A DNA stretch of 11,558 bases from Podochytrium sp. JEL0797 (GCA_027596195.1 JADGJG010000871.1:1-11558), one strand, 5' to 3'; shown: positions 1 to 7,089, numbered from the stretch's first letter. Notes: generated by a model not told the origin, from the sequence alone. Numbers and translations: made by a program.

Positions 1-289
1 ATGGGATTTCGAGTTCAACAACTTGGAAGAATGGATGGTTGCGCATTGGGTGGTTGAACATCGGATGTGTTTGTCTGCGTGGGCAGGTTGCGTTTCCGGG
101 TTGTGGGGTTGCCTTGAAAGGACAAGTTCTTGGCGATTCTGGGGTTTGCTGTTGGGCTGGTGCGTGGCAGTTTCTCTCGGCAGAAGTGCATCTTGAAGGG
201 GCCGCGTGGACTCTCGAGAGCACAAATGTGGCAACGAGTTTGACCAAGAAGGCGGTGACGATAAAGTCGAGGATTTGGAGAGAGAGCAT
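1..289 (-). CDS. Small heat-shock protein (HSP20 family), copy 1, N-terminal part only; continues beyond left edge
   Basis: Seen: reading leftward from the ATG at 289-287, 96 codons stay open to the window edge. They match the first 93 codons of the complete HSP20 gene at 1132-1851, with only two substitutions noticed in bases 1-190 (one silent, one Thr to Pro), a Leu-Ser for Ile-Cys change at residues 2-3, and a 9-base in-frame insertion around 193-201 in the linker just after the hydrophobic segment. The alpha-crystallin domain would lie outside the window. The protein starts with a hydrophobic stretch (LQILDFIVTAFLVKLVATF) followed by a Cys/Pro/Gln-rich linker. Family knowledge: HSP20 proteins are ATP-independent holdase chaperones. 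Inference: this is a functional paralogue, because all differences keep the frame. The start is chosen by position: a TATA box lies about 65 bases upstream, as in copy 2. The missing C-terminus cannot be judged. Confidence 0.8.
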   Translation of the reverse strand, partial: MLSLQILDFIVTAFLVKLVATFVLSRVHAAPSRCTSAERNCHAPAQQQTPESPRTCPFKATPQPGNATCPRRQTHPMFNHPMRNHPFFQVVELEIP

Positions 290-322
290 TTGGAGAGACG
301 AGTTTGTTGAATGGTTTGAATT

Positions 323-356
323 GAATTCTGGAGAGGAGAATTCTCCGCTCTTTATA
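323..356 (-). promoter_or_regulatory. Core promoter of HSP20 copy 1 (TATA box plus GAATTC palindrome)
   Basis: Minus-strand TATAAA is at 356-351, about 62 bases before the ATG at 289. Between them two GAATTC sites (323-328 and 338-343) flank a 9-base purine-rich centre. The same arrangement is present before copy 2. The TATA assignment is from sequence and spacing; the role of the GAATTC pair is unknown. Confidence 0.6.
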
Positions 357-408
357 CCTTTTTCAGAGTGAATGATCCATGCCTGGTTCGACGTGGCACA
401 GCCAGCTG

Positions 409-525
409 TTTCAAATCCAATTTCCAATCAATTCTCCACGATTCTCTGGCGATTTGAAATAAGCAGATACGTTCTTTGTTCTTAGTTTTTTTGGGGAGAT
501 AGAATATGCGATCATCAGCAAGGGA
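409..525 (-). repeat. Heat-shock-like upstream module, unit A (direct repeat with 545-660)
   Basis: A stretch of about 117 bases is repeated with few changes at 545-660, 136 bases away. It contains TTC triplets starting at 422, 432 and 442, exactly 10 bases apart, plus one at 410. This is the layout called a step-type heat-shock element in yeast. It also holds a 9-base inverted repeat, TTTCAAATC (409-417) and GATTTGAAA (451-459). The first half (about 50 bases) recurs upstream of HSP20 copy 2 at 1983-2045; the second half (ending near GATCATCAGCAAGG) does not. Likely upstream regulatory DNA of copy 1; inferred, not proven. Confidence 0.6.
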
Positions 526-544
526 CTAGAAAAAACCATATTTT

Positions 545-660
545 TTTCAAATCCAATTTCCAACCGATTCTCCACGATTCTCTGAATATTTGAAATAAAT
601 AGATACATTCTAAGTTCTTAGTTTTTTGGGGAGAGAGAATATGCGATCATCAGCAAGGAA
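545..660 (-). repeat. Heat-shock-like upstream module, unit B (tandem copy of 409-525)
   Basis: Second copy of the module, in the same orientation. TTC triplets at 558, 568 and 578 keep the exact 10-base spacing, and the inverted repeat TTTCAAAT (545-552) / ATTTGAAA (588-595) is kept. No gene start follows it directly, so it probably acts as an extra distal element for HSP20 copy 1 or is a by-product of local duplication. Confidence 0.55.
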
Positions 661-681
661 TTAAATAATTTTTTTGTCTCC

Positions 682-977
682 CTACGCCCATGCAATTAAT
701 GCTTCCACCTCATCCTCCGGCATAATGAGGACTGCAAATTTGCAACCGTCCGTATCCGGCTCAAGGTGGGCGAATTCGGTCAACAGCACCGATTTCTCCT
801 CTAACAACTCCCGAACGCGTGACTTGACTCTGCCAACATTTTTCCCTCCGACTCGCCAATGACCTTCATGATCAAATGCCCGCTGAACCGATCCTTGATC
901 TATCGATCCACTGCCGATATTTGCTCAAACTCGCGCGCAATTTCTGCGAAATTTTGTACCTCGTCTCGAGTTGAAAA
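682..977 (-). pseudogene. Decayed 3' end of an unrecognised protein-coding gene
   Basis: Seen: on the minus strand one frame reads protein-like sequence from about 977 downward (for example NFAEIAREFEQISAVDR), meets a TAG at 902-900, and continues (IKDRFSGHLIMKVIGESEGK) to an A-run (T-run 839-843 on the plus strand). After that the protein-like reading moves to another frame (RVRELLEEKSVLLTEF, then MPEDEVEALIAWA) and ends at a TAG at 684-682. One missing base in the A-run would explain the shift. Introns here are at least about 58 nt, so neither break is easily explained by splicing. No start codon is evident. I do not recognise the family. The alternative is a chance protein-like reading, but two amphipathic, charged stretches that join at one A-run argue for a relic. 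Confidence 0.45.
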
Positions 978-1131
978 TTAGAATGCTTTGATTTTGGGTT
1001 ACCATCACTAGTTACTTTCCGAAGGGTTATTTAGAAAGCCCACGGTACTCCAAAAAAGTGAAACGAAAAAGTCGAATATATTCGTCGAATTCAATAAAAC
1101 AAACTAGAAAAATAAAGCGAACAAAACCCCA

Positions 1132-1851
1132 TCAGGCAATAAGATCATATCCGTCCACGCTGCTCTCCTTCTGATTCTCCGACGTAACAGGAGCTGCGCG
1201 ATCTCCAACTTGACCCACAAGCAAGTCCACCAATCTTCCATCGCGTTCAAGCTTTGGAAGCACGAGAGTCAACACTCCATCCTCAAGCACAGCCTTCACG
1301 TTCTGCAAGTCACCGAGTCTTGGAACGGTGACCACCAATTCGACAGGTCCACGCGTCTCGTTCTTTCCCTCGATTTTGATTTGTCTCGTGTCATCTGTGA
1401 TGGTGGTCGTCAATTGGGAGCGGGAGAAGCCGGGCACGTCGACGGTGAGTTTGAAGTGAGTTGGTTCAGTGGTGAATGAGTGAGTAGGAGTGCGTGGAGT
1501 GGGAGTTTGTGGCTTGGGTTGAGCAGGCGCATTTGTGGAGACGGAGGGCGTGGCATCAGGTCGCTGAAGGAATGGGATTTCGAGTTCAACAACTTGGAAG
1601 AATGGATGGTTGCGCATTGGGTGGTTGAACATCGGATGTGTTTGTCTGCGTGGGCAGGTTGCGTTTCCGGTTTGTGGAGTTGCCTTGAAAGGACAAGTTC
1701 TTGGCGATTCTGGGGTTTGCTGTTGGGCTGGTGCGTGGCAGTTTCTCTCGGCAGAAGTGCATCTGGAGTGGATTCTCGAAAACACGAATGTGGCAACGAG
1801 TTTGACCAAGAAAGCGGTGACGATAAAGTCGAGGATTTGGAGACAGATCAT
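1132..1851 (-). CDS. Small heat-shock protein (HSP20/alpha-crystallin family), copy 2, complete
   Basis: Intronless, 239 residues. Residues about 131-200 form the alpha-crystallin domain: FKLTVDVPGFSR near 133-144 and the family hallmark LEDGVLTLVLPK at 189-200. Before it, residues 4-24 are strongly hydrophobic with one lysine and could be a signal anchor or mitochondrial/ER targeting segment; residues 28-70 are Cys- and Pro-rich; a Pro/Thr linker precedes the domain. No canonical I-x-I motif is seen in the C-terminal tail, only LVDLLV. The frame stays open to 2001, but the ATG at 1851 is preferred: the TATA box lies inside the longer reading, and the region above it differs between the two copies by indels that are not multiples of three. 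Known role: ATP-independent chaperone binding unfolding proteins. Heat regulation is inferred from the upstream TTC/GAA arrays. HSP20 with an N-terminal membrane segment is uncommon; location is unproven. Confidence 0.9.
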   Translation of the reverse strand: MICLQILDFIVTAFLVKLVATFVFSRIHSRCTSAERNCHAPAQQQTPESPRTCPFKATPQTGNATCPRRQTHPMFNHPMRNHPFFQVVELEIPFLQRPDATPSVSTNAPAQPKPQTPTPRTPTHSFTTEPTHFKLTVDVPGFSRSQLTTTITDDTRQIKIEGKNETRGPVELVVTVPRLGDLQNVKAVLEDGVLTLVLPKLERDGRLVDLLVGQVGDRAAPVTSENQKESSVDGYDLIA

Positions 1852-1884
1852 TTGGATTAAAGAGTATGTTTGATGGTTTGAATC

Positions 1885-1918
1885 GAATTCTGGAGTGGAG
1901 AATTCTCTGCTCTTTATA
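1885..1918 (-). promoter_or_regulatory. Core promoter of HSP20 copy 2 (TATA box plus GAATTC palindrome)
   Basis: Minus-strand TATAAA at 1918-1913 lies 62 bases before the ATG at 1851. GAATTC at 1885-1890 and 1900-1905 flanks a 9-base purine-rich centre, matching the arrangement before copy 1. Conservation of TATA position in both copies supports the chosen start. Confidence 0.65.
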
Positions 1919-1944
1919 CCTCTTTTTGCAAGTGGGTGTTGCCA

Positions 1945-2045
1945 GAATGTTCCATGCCTGGTCGACGTGGCACAGCCAGCTGTTTCAAATCCAATTTCCA
2001 ATCAATTCTCCACGATTCTGTCACGATTCTGTGGTAATTTGAAAT
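1945..2045 (-). promoter_or_regulatory. Heat-shock-element cluster upstream of HSP20 copy 2
   Basis: A GAATGTTC pair (1945-1952) fits the inverted nGAAnnTTCn heat-shock-factor unit. Further upstream, TTC triplets start at 1996, 2006, 2016 and 2027 (spacing 10, 10, 11), the last two inside an 11-base tandem repeat CACGATTCTGT (2011-2021, 2022-2032). An inverted repeat TTTCAAAT (1983-1990) / ATTTGAAA (2037-2044) brackets the array. Binding by Hsf1 is inferred from the consensus only. Confidence 0.6.
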
Positions 2046-2169
2046 GTACAGACACGTCGTCGACCATAATACAACAGATTGGTCTTTGGGAGGCCGGTGG
2101 GAACTCTCGCTGGGGCACTTCATGAGCAACTGAGCAAAAAATTACCGAAAAGATAAAAGGGCATCTAGA

Positions 2170-2538
2170 TCAACGCGGCATCCACCTTGATTGAGCGAGG
2201 GCTTCCGTTTTGAAGAAATAAACGTACTCCTCTTCCGTCTTGATTTCAATGGTGTCATCTTGATAGCGCAGGAAAATGTGTCCTTGGATGGAAAACACAG
2301 TGCCAATCTGATGAATAACAAATGAGGAACCCATCGTTGTTTTAGAAAAAGTGAAAAGGTACTTTGTCTCGAACGGCTTTCCACGATTCCTGTTCGGTTT
2401 CGGAAACGTGACGTTGCGGAAAATCGGAGAAGCTGCAAGAGCCTCTTTGCCAGGCGTGGTGGTCTTGGTCTCGAAAGACTTGGTTTGGTCGAAATTTTGA
2501 TGTTGACGGAGGGTATTTGACTCTGTTTCACAGGGCGA
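2170..2538 (-). CDS. Unknown protein, probable 3' exon (about 116-122 codons)
   Basis: The minus-strand frame is open from 2538 to a TGA at 2172-2170 and reads like real protein: Thr/Lys-rich start, then FRNVTFPKPNRNRGKPFETK, KYLFTFSKTTMGSSFVIHQI, and an acidic end with IEIKTEEEYVYFFKTEALAQ. There is no ATG until 2334, so either an intron feeds it (acceptor ...AAACAGAG before 2520 fits phase 0, with a possible donor AAA|GTAACG upstream near 2617) or the gene is broken. A candidate first exon would start at the ATG at 2711-2709, which overlaps the start of the plus-strand gene. No family recognised. The longer open frame at 2142-2771 on this strand is in a different register across this stretch and looks like a shadow here. 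Confidence 0.4.
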   Translation of the reverse strand, partial: SPCETESNTLRQHQNFDQTKSFETKTTTPGKEALAASPIFRNVTFPKPNRNRGKPFETKYLFTFSKTTMGSSFVIHQIGTVFSIQGHIFLRYQDDTIEIKTEEEYVYFFKTEALAQSRWMPR

Positions 2539-2700
2539 TTACCTTTCAAAATATCTGGCCGCCTTTTGGTGGTAAAAACGAGAACCAAATGTTTTTCTCG
2601 TATTTTATGGTGCGTTACTTTCTTCCTTTTGGATAGCGGTTCGCCCTCAAAGGCGTATCTTTCTCTTCTTATTATTCGATGAGAATTCCGCAAACAAAAA

Positions 2701-4886
2701 ATGCTCAGCATGGCATCCACTGATGCGCACCCAACACACGCCACGGCGGCTTCACTGGCACCACCACACATGCACGGCCACGTGGCTAATCCCGCACGGG
2801 GCGCCCCTCACGCGACGAGTGCCCATAGCACTACTAGTGCCCATAGCAGCATTACTGGTTCGCAACTCGCTGCGCTGCGTGGCGAGATCAGTGCCGCCAA
2901 GACAGCCACGCTGCGCACGCGCCTCGACCTCGCCAAGACCACGGCAGAGTGTGTCGCCCTGCGCACCGCCAGAGACAATTGTCTGTTGTGCAGCCAGCGC
3001 TTTGCGGACCTGGTGAGTGTCCATCCATACTCACTTCTACTTAGTCATCCATACTCTATCCTATGTCTACCCATCCATACTCATCCTCACTCGCATCTCA
3101 TCTCGCATCCATCCCCGCCTAGAACGCCCTCTCGCTCATGCAACCACACGACCTCGCTGCTGCGCTTGTCCAAATCGCCCAGCTCAAGGCTCTCTCCGCG
3201 CACGTCGAGGCACGGCGCCAGACTGAGCTGCAGCAGATGCGCGAGATGGTGTCTCTGCTTGACGAGATTGAGCAAGCGGTGCGTTGTTTGTTTGTTTTGT
3301 CACGCACGGAATCCTCATTTTTCTACTCGACAAGTCGGCCCGCAAAGATGAAAAGGCAAAGAGAAAACGATGCGAAGTGGTTGCGAAAAAGAACAAGAAA
3401 TCACAGCCATCGCCTCCACCCGTCACCGCCCCTCCACCCATCGTGGCCCTTCCAACACAAACAGCCCACGCGGAGACAAACACGCTGCCCAAACCAGAAT
3501 ACACAGATGCCGCGACGGATACCAGTCTAGATGAAATGTCGTGTGTGGTTCGAGAGGACATTCCAGAATGTCCTCTCGCGTCGAAAGAAGACAACTCTAT
3601 GGACCAAAAACACGAAGAGGTGAGAAATTCGAGTTTTGTCGCGTTTTTGCCCAATTCCAATGCTGAACACCGACCACGGAAAACACAAGGAAATCATCGA
3701 ACTCAACCAAACCACTGCCATCCCCGAACCCTCCATCCCGACCCACAACATCCACCCCCCCCCCCCCCCACTACCAACCCCCTGCATGCCCCCCTTTTCG
3801 ACTCCCAACACCACCTTCATGCCACCACATCTCGCACATCATCAACCCATGTTCAACCCATGGATGCAACCGCCGCCCAAGATGCATCACAACGGGATGC
3901 CAATTTTCCCGGGACAGGTCGTTGTCCCTTTATACCAGCAGCAACAGCATCTGCAGCAGCAGCATCAGCAGATTCATCAAGGGGTGCCTCAGGGGATTGG
4001 TATGAATTCGGGGCTTGGGTTTGCGCAGCAGATTCATTTTCAGCAACAACAGCAGCAGCAGTATGCTCATTTGGCTGCCGCTGCTGCGGCTCCGGTGGTG
4101 CATCATCCATTGACGGGGTTCGTGGGGAATCGGATGGAAGTTGAGAGGGTTGGGTTGGGACAATTCGGGGGTTCCCTTGCGGGAGGGAATGGCGAGTCGA
4201 CTCTGATGAAGGTTTTTTTTTGTTCGTTTACTTTCTTCTTCTTTTGGTTCTGGTGGCAGCATTGAGAGGAGAGGGTTGGGGGGTGTTGTTTGGGTTTGGT
4301 TGATTTCTAATTTTTTGGTGTTCAGACCACGGCGGCGCTGTACTCGATCGACGAAGCGTTTCCCGATGGGAAACTGGAATGCGCGGTCGGTACATTGGCG
4401 CTCAAATCGGTGAATGGACAATCAGGAACAGGGCGTCTTGGTAAGCCGCCCCACCCCCCTCCCAACTCAAATACCCAAACTCTTCACTCTTTGGTGGCTT
4501 TTTGACAAACACACGGAAACAACACTACTGCTAGTCATGTACGATGAAGCCTCTGGCGACAAGATCCTGAACCTCCGACTGCAACGCGGGACTCTCAAAA
4601 TCGTGACGTGTGATGAGAGTACTGTGCGGTTGTGTGTGAATTTGGAGGATACGGAGCAAGGGAGGGAGATTGCGCTGCGACAGCAACAGCAGGGGGGTGT
4701 GGGGGTGGATGTGTCGAGTTTTGTTTATATTGTCAGGGTGAGTGCGTGTGTGTTTGTTTGTTTTTTTGTAGATGTGCTGATTTATTGGGTGATTCTTTTT
4801 TTTTGGGTGCGTGCTGGGGGGTTGTTTAGGCCAAGTCGAGTGAGGTGGCGGCAGAATTTGTGGCCAAAGTGCGCATGGTGGCCTGA
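2701..4886 (+). CDS. Seven-exon protein: coiled coil, Q/P/H-rich centre, C-terminal Ran-binding (Nup50/RanBP1-type) domain
   Basis: Exons inferred from GT-AG and frame: 2701-3012, 3123-3278, 3335-3619, 3690-4211, 4326-4440, 4535-4737, 4830-4886; 549 residues. Residues about 50-160 are Ala/Leu/Glu/Arg-rich and probably coiled coil, followed by basic NLS-like clusters (KAKRKR, KKNKK). Exon 4 is low complexity: a proline run, His/Met/Pro stretch, Gln runs near 334-350 and 364-375, and an Ala run near 380-385. Residues about 428-549 (VGTLALK, GRLVMYDEASGDKILNLRL, VRLCVN, SSFVYIVRAKSSEVAAEFVA) follow the order of strands in the Nup50/RanBP1 PH-like fold that binds Ran-GTP; this is recognised by eye. 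Inferred role: nuclear transport or nuclear pore associated. No FG-repeat run is seen, unlike Nup2/Nup50. The intron 4 donor (GTTTTT) is weak; ATG at 2710 is an alternative start. Gene model fairly sure, domain call moderate. Confidence 0.72.
3022..3082. repeat. Three direct copies of CATCCATACTC inside intron 1
   Basis: The 11-base word CATCCATACTC occurs at 3022-3032, 3046-3056 and 3072-3082 within the pyrimidine-rich first intron (3013-3122) of the Ran-binding-domain gene. It is probably simple intronic repeat expansion. Confidence 0.7.
3755..3769. repeat. 15-base cytosine run in coding exon 4
   Basis: An uninterrupted C run codes for the proline stretch in exon 4 of the Ran-binding-domain gene. 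The frame is consistent on both sides as written, but such runs are prone to sequencing and replication slippage. Confidence 0.9.
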
Positions 4887-5100
4887 TTTTTTCTGTGAGG
4901 GGCATTCTTGCGCCCTCCACCGTACTGTTTCTTTTACTTTGTTTTTTTTTCTCTTGCTTGATGTCGATTGTTTTCATAAATATACACCCCTTTTAAGCGG
5001 TTAAATAGGAAATGATGGGGGTAAAAAAGAAGGAAAATGGGATGATGTTCTGATTTTTCGGGGGCACGGAATCGGACCACTTTCGGAATTTTTTTTGGAT

Positions 5101-5118
5101 AAATTGGGTCACCAATTT
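5101..5118. promoter_or_regulatory. CCAAT-box dyad upstream of the Svf1-like gene
   Basis: AAATTGG, a 4-base centre GTCA, then CCAATTT make a perfect 7-base inverted repeat, placing two CCAAT boxes head to head 38 bases before the ATG at 5156. The stretch 4887-5155 otherwise holds the 3' end of the previous gene (CATAAATA near 4975, a possible poly(A) signal variant) and T-rich DNA. A Hap/NF-Y site is possible, though it sits unusually close to the start codon. Confidence 0.4.
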
Positions 5119-5155
5119 GCATCGTTGAATTTCATTCAAACTTCTCTCTCGAAAC

Positions 5156-6496
5156 ATGCTCAGCTGGGGAAAGAAACATCCAAAAGTCAACGACGTTGCA
5201 CCCACCCCTCACGGCGGCAAAGCCCCTGTGCGAGAGCAGATTCCCGACCCGTTGCCGGACTCTTATGCACGGAGCGATTCTACGACGTTGAAACCTGTGC
5301 AGACGATGGCTGTGGAGGATGACTTGCGGTGGTTGTTGCTTGCGGGGTGTAATGAGACGTTCACGTTCTTTGTGGGGCTTGAGGATGGACTGTTTGCGAG
5401 CTTGCAGATGGCGTATAGTGATATGGGGTTGACTCCGAATGTTGGGGTGAGTGTTCTTTGTTGGGTGGGCGTTTGGTGGGCATCAAAACCCGCCACCCAC
5501 CCGCACTGCCGACCAAAAAAACTCACCTATTTTTTTTAAACACCATCATCAGGTTGCTTGTCGAATTCACCACGCTGACGGTACGCGCGAGAGCAAAGCC
5601 ATCAACTGTCCCGTTGGCTCTTTCCAACTCTCGGACACGAACCTCAGTGCCACTTGTGGTCCCATGACCATTACACACAACTCTGCGGATCAAGTTGGGG
5701 GGTACACTGTGCGGTTTGAAGTTTCTGCGCAGACTTCGTTTGAGGTCTCGTTTTCCCCCGTTGTGCCACTGTTCAAGGTCGGCGGTGGACGCGTTTTGTT
5801 TGGGAGGGGGGAGAAGGATGGGTTCGTACAGGCTGTGTTTGGGGCTAAGATGAAGGTTTCGGGGAGTGTCGTTGTGGAGGGGGTTGAGAGGGATGTTGTT
5901 GGGGAAGGGTTGTTTCACCACGCGATCCAGTGCAAGCCGCAGATTGTGAGGAAGTGGAATTTTGTTAATTTTCAGAGTCGGGAAGGGGCGGTGATGTTGT
6001 ATGAGGTGAGGAATTTTCGTTGTTTCTTCATTGTGGGTGGTTGCTAACGAGGGTTTGTTTTTTCTAGTTTGAGCTTCCAAAAGATGGAAACGGTGCAAGT
6101 GCCATCTTTAGCCAAGGGTGTATTGTACACAAGGGTCGTACTCTCGCCGTCACGACCAACAACCGCGCCGTTCATGTCCAACAAGAGGTTGACCCCGCCA
6201 GCAAATACGAAATTCCCACGCAACTCTTCCTCTCTTGGCGCGGCCAAACCGCAGACGACGACGCACAGGAAGTGTCTGTCGAGATTAGCACGATGCTCAC
6301 GAATCAGCTTGAGACGGTGGATGTGTTGTCTGAGTTGCCGTTTTTGTTGAGGAAGTTTATTCAGACTTTCATCACCGCACCGTTTATTTTCTCGTGGTTT
6401 GAACGGCGGGTTGTAGCCAAGGTGACTGTGGGTGACGACGAGTTTAAGGTGGAGGGAGACGCGTTTGTGGAGTGCTCGTTTCTTTCGAGGGAGTGA
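5156..6496 (+). CDS. SVF1: Survival factor 1 (Svf1)-like protein
   Basis: Three exons, 5156-5446, 5553-6005 and 6068-6496, all phase 0 with GTGAGT/GTGAGG donors; 390 residues. The order of features fits the Svf1 family (two lipocalin-like beta-barrel halves): an MLSW start, then DDLRWLLLAGCNETFTFFV, ASLQMAYSDMG, a middle with GGYTVRFEVSAQTSFEVSFS and FHHAIQCKPQIVRKWNFVNF, and the C-terminal half with VTTNNRAVHVQQEVDP, FLLRKFIQTFITAPFIFSWF and an EGDAFVECSFLS end. It is shorter than budding-yeast Svf1 (about 480 residues), mainly in loops. Known of the family: needed for survival of oxidative and cold stress in yeast, with a proposed role in ceramide transport between ER and Golgi using an N-terminal membrane-binding helix. 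No odd features seen; splice sites are consistent. Assignment is by recognition of sequence pattern, without alignment. Confidence 0.8.
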
Positions 6497-6684
6497 AAAA
6501 AATACAGCGTTTAATTTATTCTATCATATCAATTAAGGAGAAGCCCTTTTCTGGTCAGAAAAGTCTCGATCCGCATCCTGATTCCCGGCCTGGGAGCTTT
6601 CAACGCAGTTCCCGCGGTGGCAAAGCTTGTCCGAATACTGGCCACTCTGAACTAAAGTCCACCTCACCTCGACTGCTTAGGGCT

Positions 6685-6798
6685 TCAACACCTCTTAAAT
6701 TTCGAAAATTTGGCGCAGAAGTGATCTGGTGAGATTCCCGACGGAGTGATGACATATAGCACGGAAAACGTAAGGAGCGCCGCGAGAACGAGGCACAT
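6685..6798 (-). CDS. Possible tiny secreted/membrane peptide or first exon (37 codons)
   Basis: The ATG at 6798-6796 opens a 37-codon frame starting MCLVLAALLTFSVLYVITPS, which has the shape of a signal peptide, and ends in a Lys/Phe-rich tail before TGA at 6687-6685. Immediately beyond, a different frame reads EALSSRGEVDFSSEWPVFG, so an intron with a GTGTTG donor or a one-base shift might join them. No family recognised; it may be chance. Confidence 0.2.
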   Translation of the reverse strand: MCLVLAALLTFSVLYVITPSGISPDHFCAKFSKFKRC

Positions 6799-6989
6799 CC
6801 AGCCACTCAGTCTCAAGAATCTAACGAAAACAAAATAATTTACAACTATAAGTCCTCTTTACTATCACGCATCGAAGAAAAAGTCACATGAAGTTCCTTG
6901 CGAATGATTTTACAATTTCCCAGTCTGGATTCAAATCGCCTTGTCGCGTGAAAAACGAGAAATGAGAAACACAAAAAAGCGAGACCAAT

Positions 6990-7019
6990 GCTTGGCACCA
7001 GCTTGGCGCATGCTTGGCA
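6990..7019. repeat. Three GCTTGGC(A/G) motifs at exact 11-bp spacing
   Basis: GCTTGGCA at 6990, GCTTGGCG at 7001 and GCTTGGCA at 7012 each start 11 bases apart, about one helical turn. They lie 140-170 bases upstream of the HMG-box ATG and could be a protein-binding array on one face of the helix. A second pair, GTGATCTC at 7093 and 7104, has the same 11-base step. Confidence 0.6.
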
Positions 7020-7071
7020 ACCCACCTCAATTTTCAAGTGCAAGTGGGTCACGCGGGAGGCGCCATTTCTT

Positions 7072-7089
7072 GCAAGTCGTGTGACTTGC
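7072..7089. other. Small perfect stem-loop upstream of the HMG-box gene
   Basis: GCAAGTC (7072-7078) and GACTTGC (7083-7089) form a perfect 7-base stem with a GTGT loop, 69 bases before the ATG at 7158. It could fold in the 5' leader RNA or be a dyad binding site. Confidence 0.4.

Larger units (their letters stand above)
1572..2045 (-). repeat. Segment duplicated at 1-459 (5' half of HSP20 gene plus promoter)
   Basis: Position 1 aligns with 1572 and the match continues through coding sequence, TATA box, GAATTC pair and upstream TTC array to about 459/2045. The coding part is nearly identical and the promoter parts carry indels. The left limit of the duplication lies outside the window, so the whole gene was probably copied. 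Direct orientation, about 1.57 kb apart. Confidence 0.85.

Noticed and set aside
409..660. CRISPR-like or transposon terminal repeats
   Set aside because: Only two long direct units plus a partial third upstream of a gene; no spacers, transposase or target-site duplications. They fit promoter duplication better.
674..862. Plus-strand 62-codon open frame
   Set aside because: The opposite strand gives a more convincing protein-like reading (the relic); this frame is Ser/Thr-rich noise.
1480..1860. Plus-strand 126-codon open frame antisense to HSP20
   Set aside because: Tryptophan-rich shadow of the HSP20 gene; the paralogous region and the alpha-crystallin motifs are all on the minus strand.
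1852..2001. 50-residue N-terminal extension of HSP20 (start at 2001)
   Set aside because: It contains the TATA box, and the matching region before copy 1 differs by indels that break the frame, so it is promoter DNA.
2142..2771. 209-codon minus-strand open frame
   Set aside because: Over 2170-2520 it is a Ser/Arg/Lys-rich shadow, while the adjacent frame reads better; only its upstream part might be a first exon.
3930..4421. Minus-strand frame with poly-Leu
   Set aside because: Antisense of CAG repeats encoding the glutamine runs; shadow.
5523..6098. 191-codon minus-strand frame
   Set aside because: Antisense shadow of Svf1-like exon 2, with no recognisable domain.
6541..6720. tRNA or snoRNA gene
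   Set aside because: No A/B box pair, acceptor stem or C/D or H/ACA arrangement could be found by eye on either strand.
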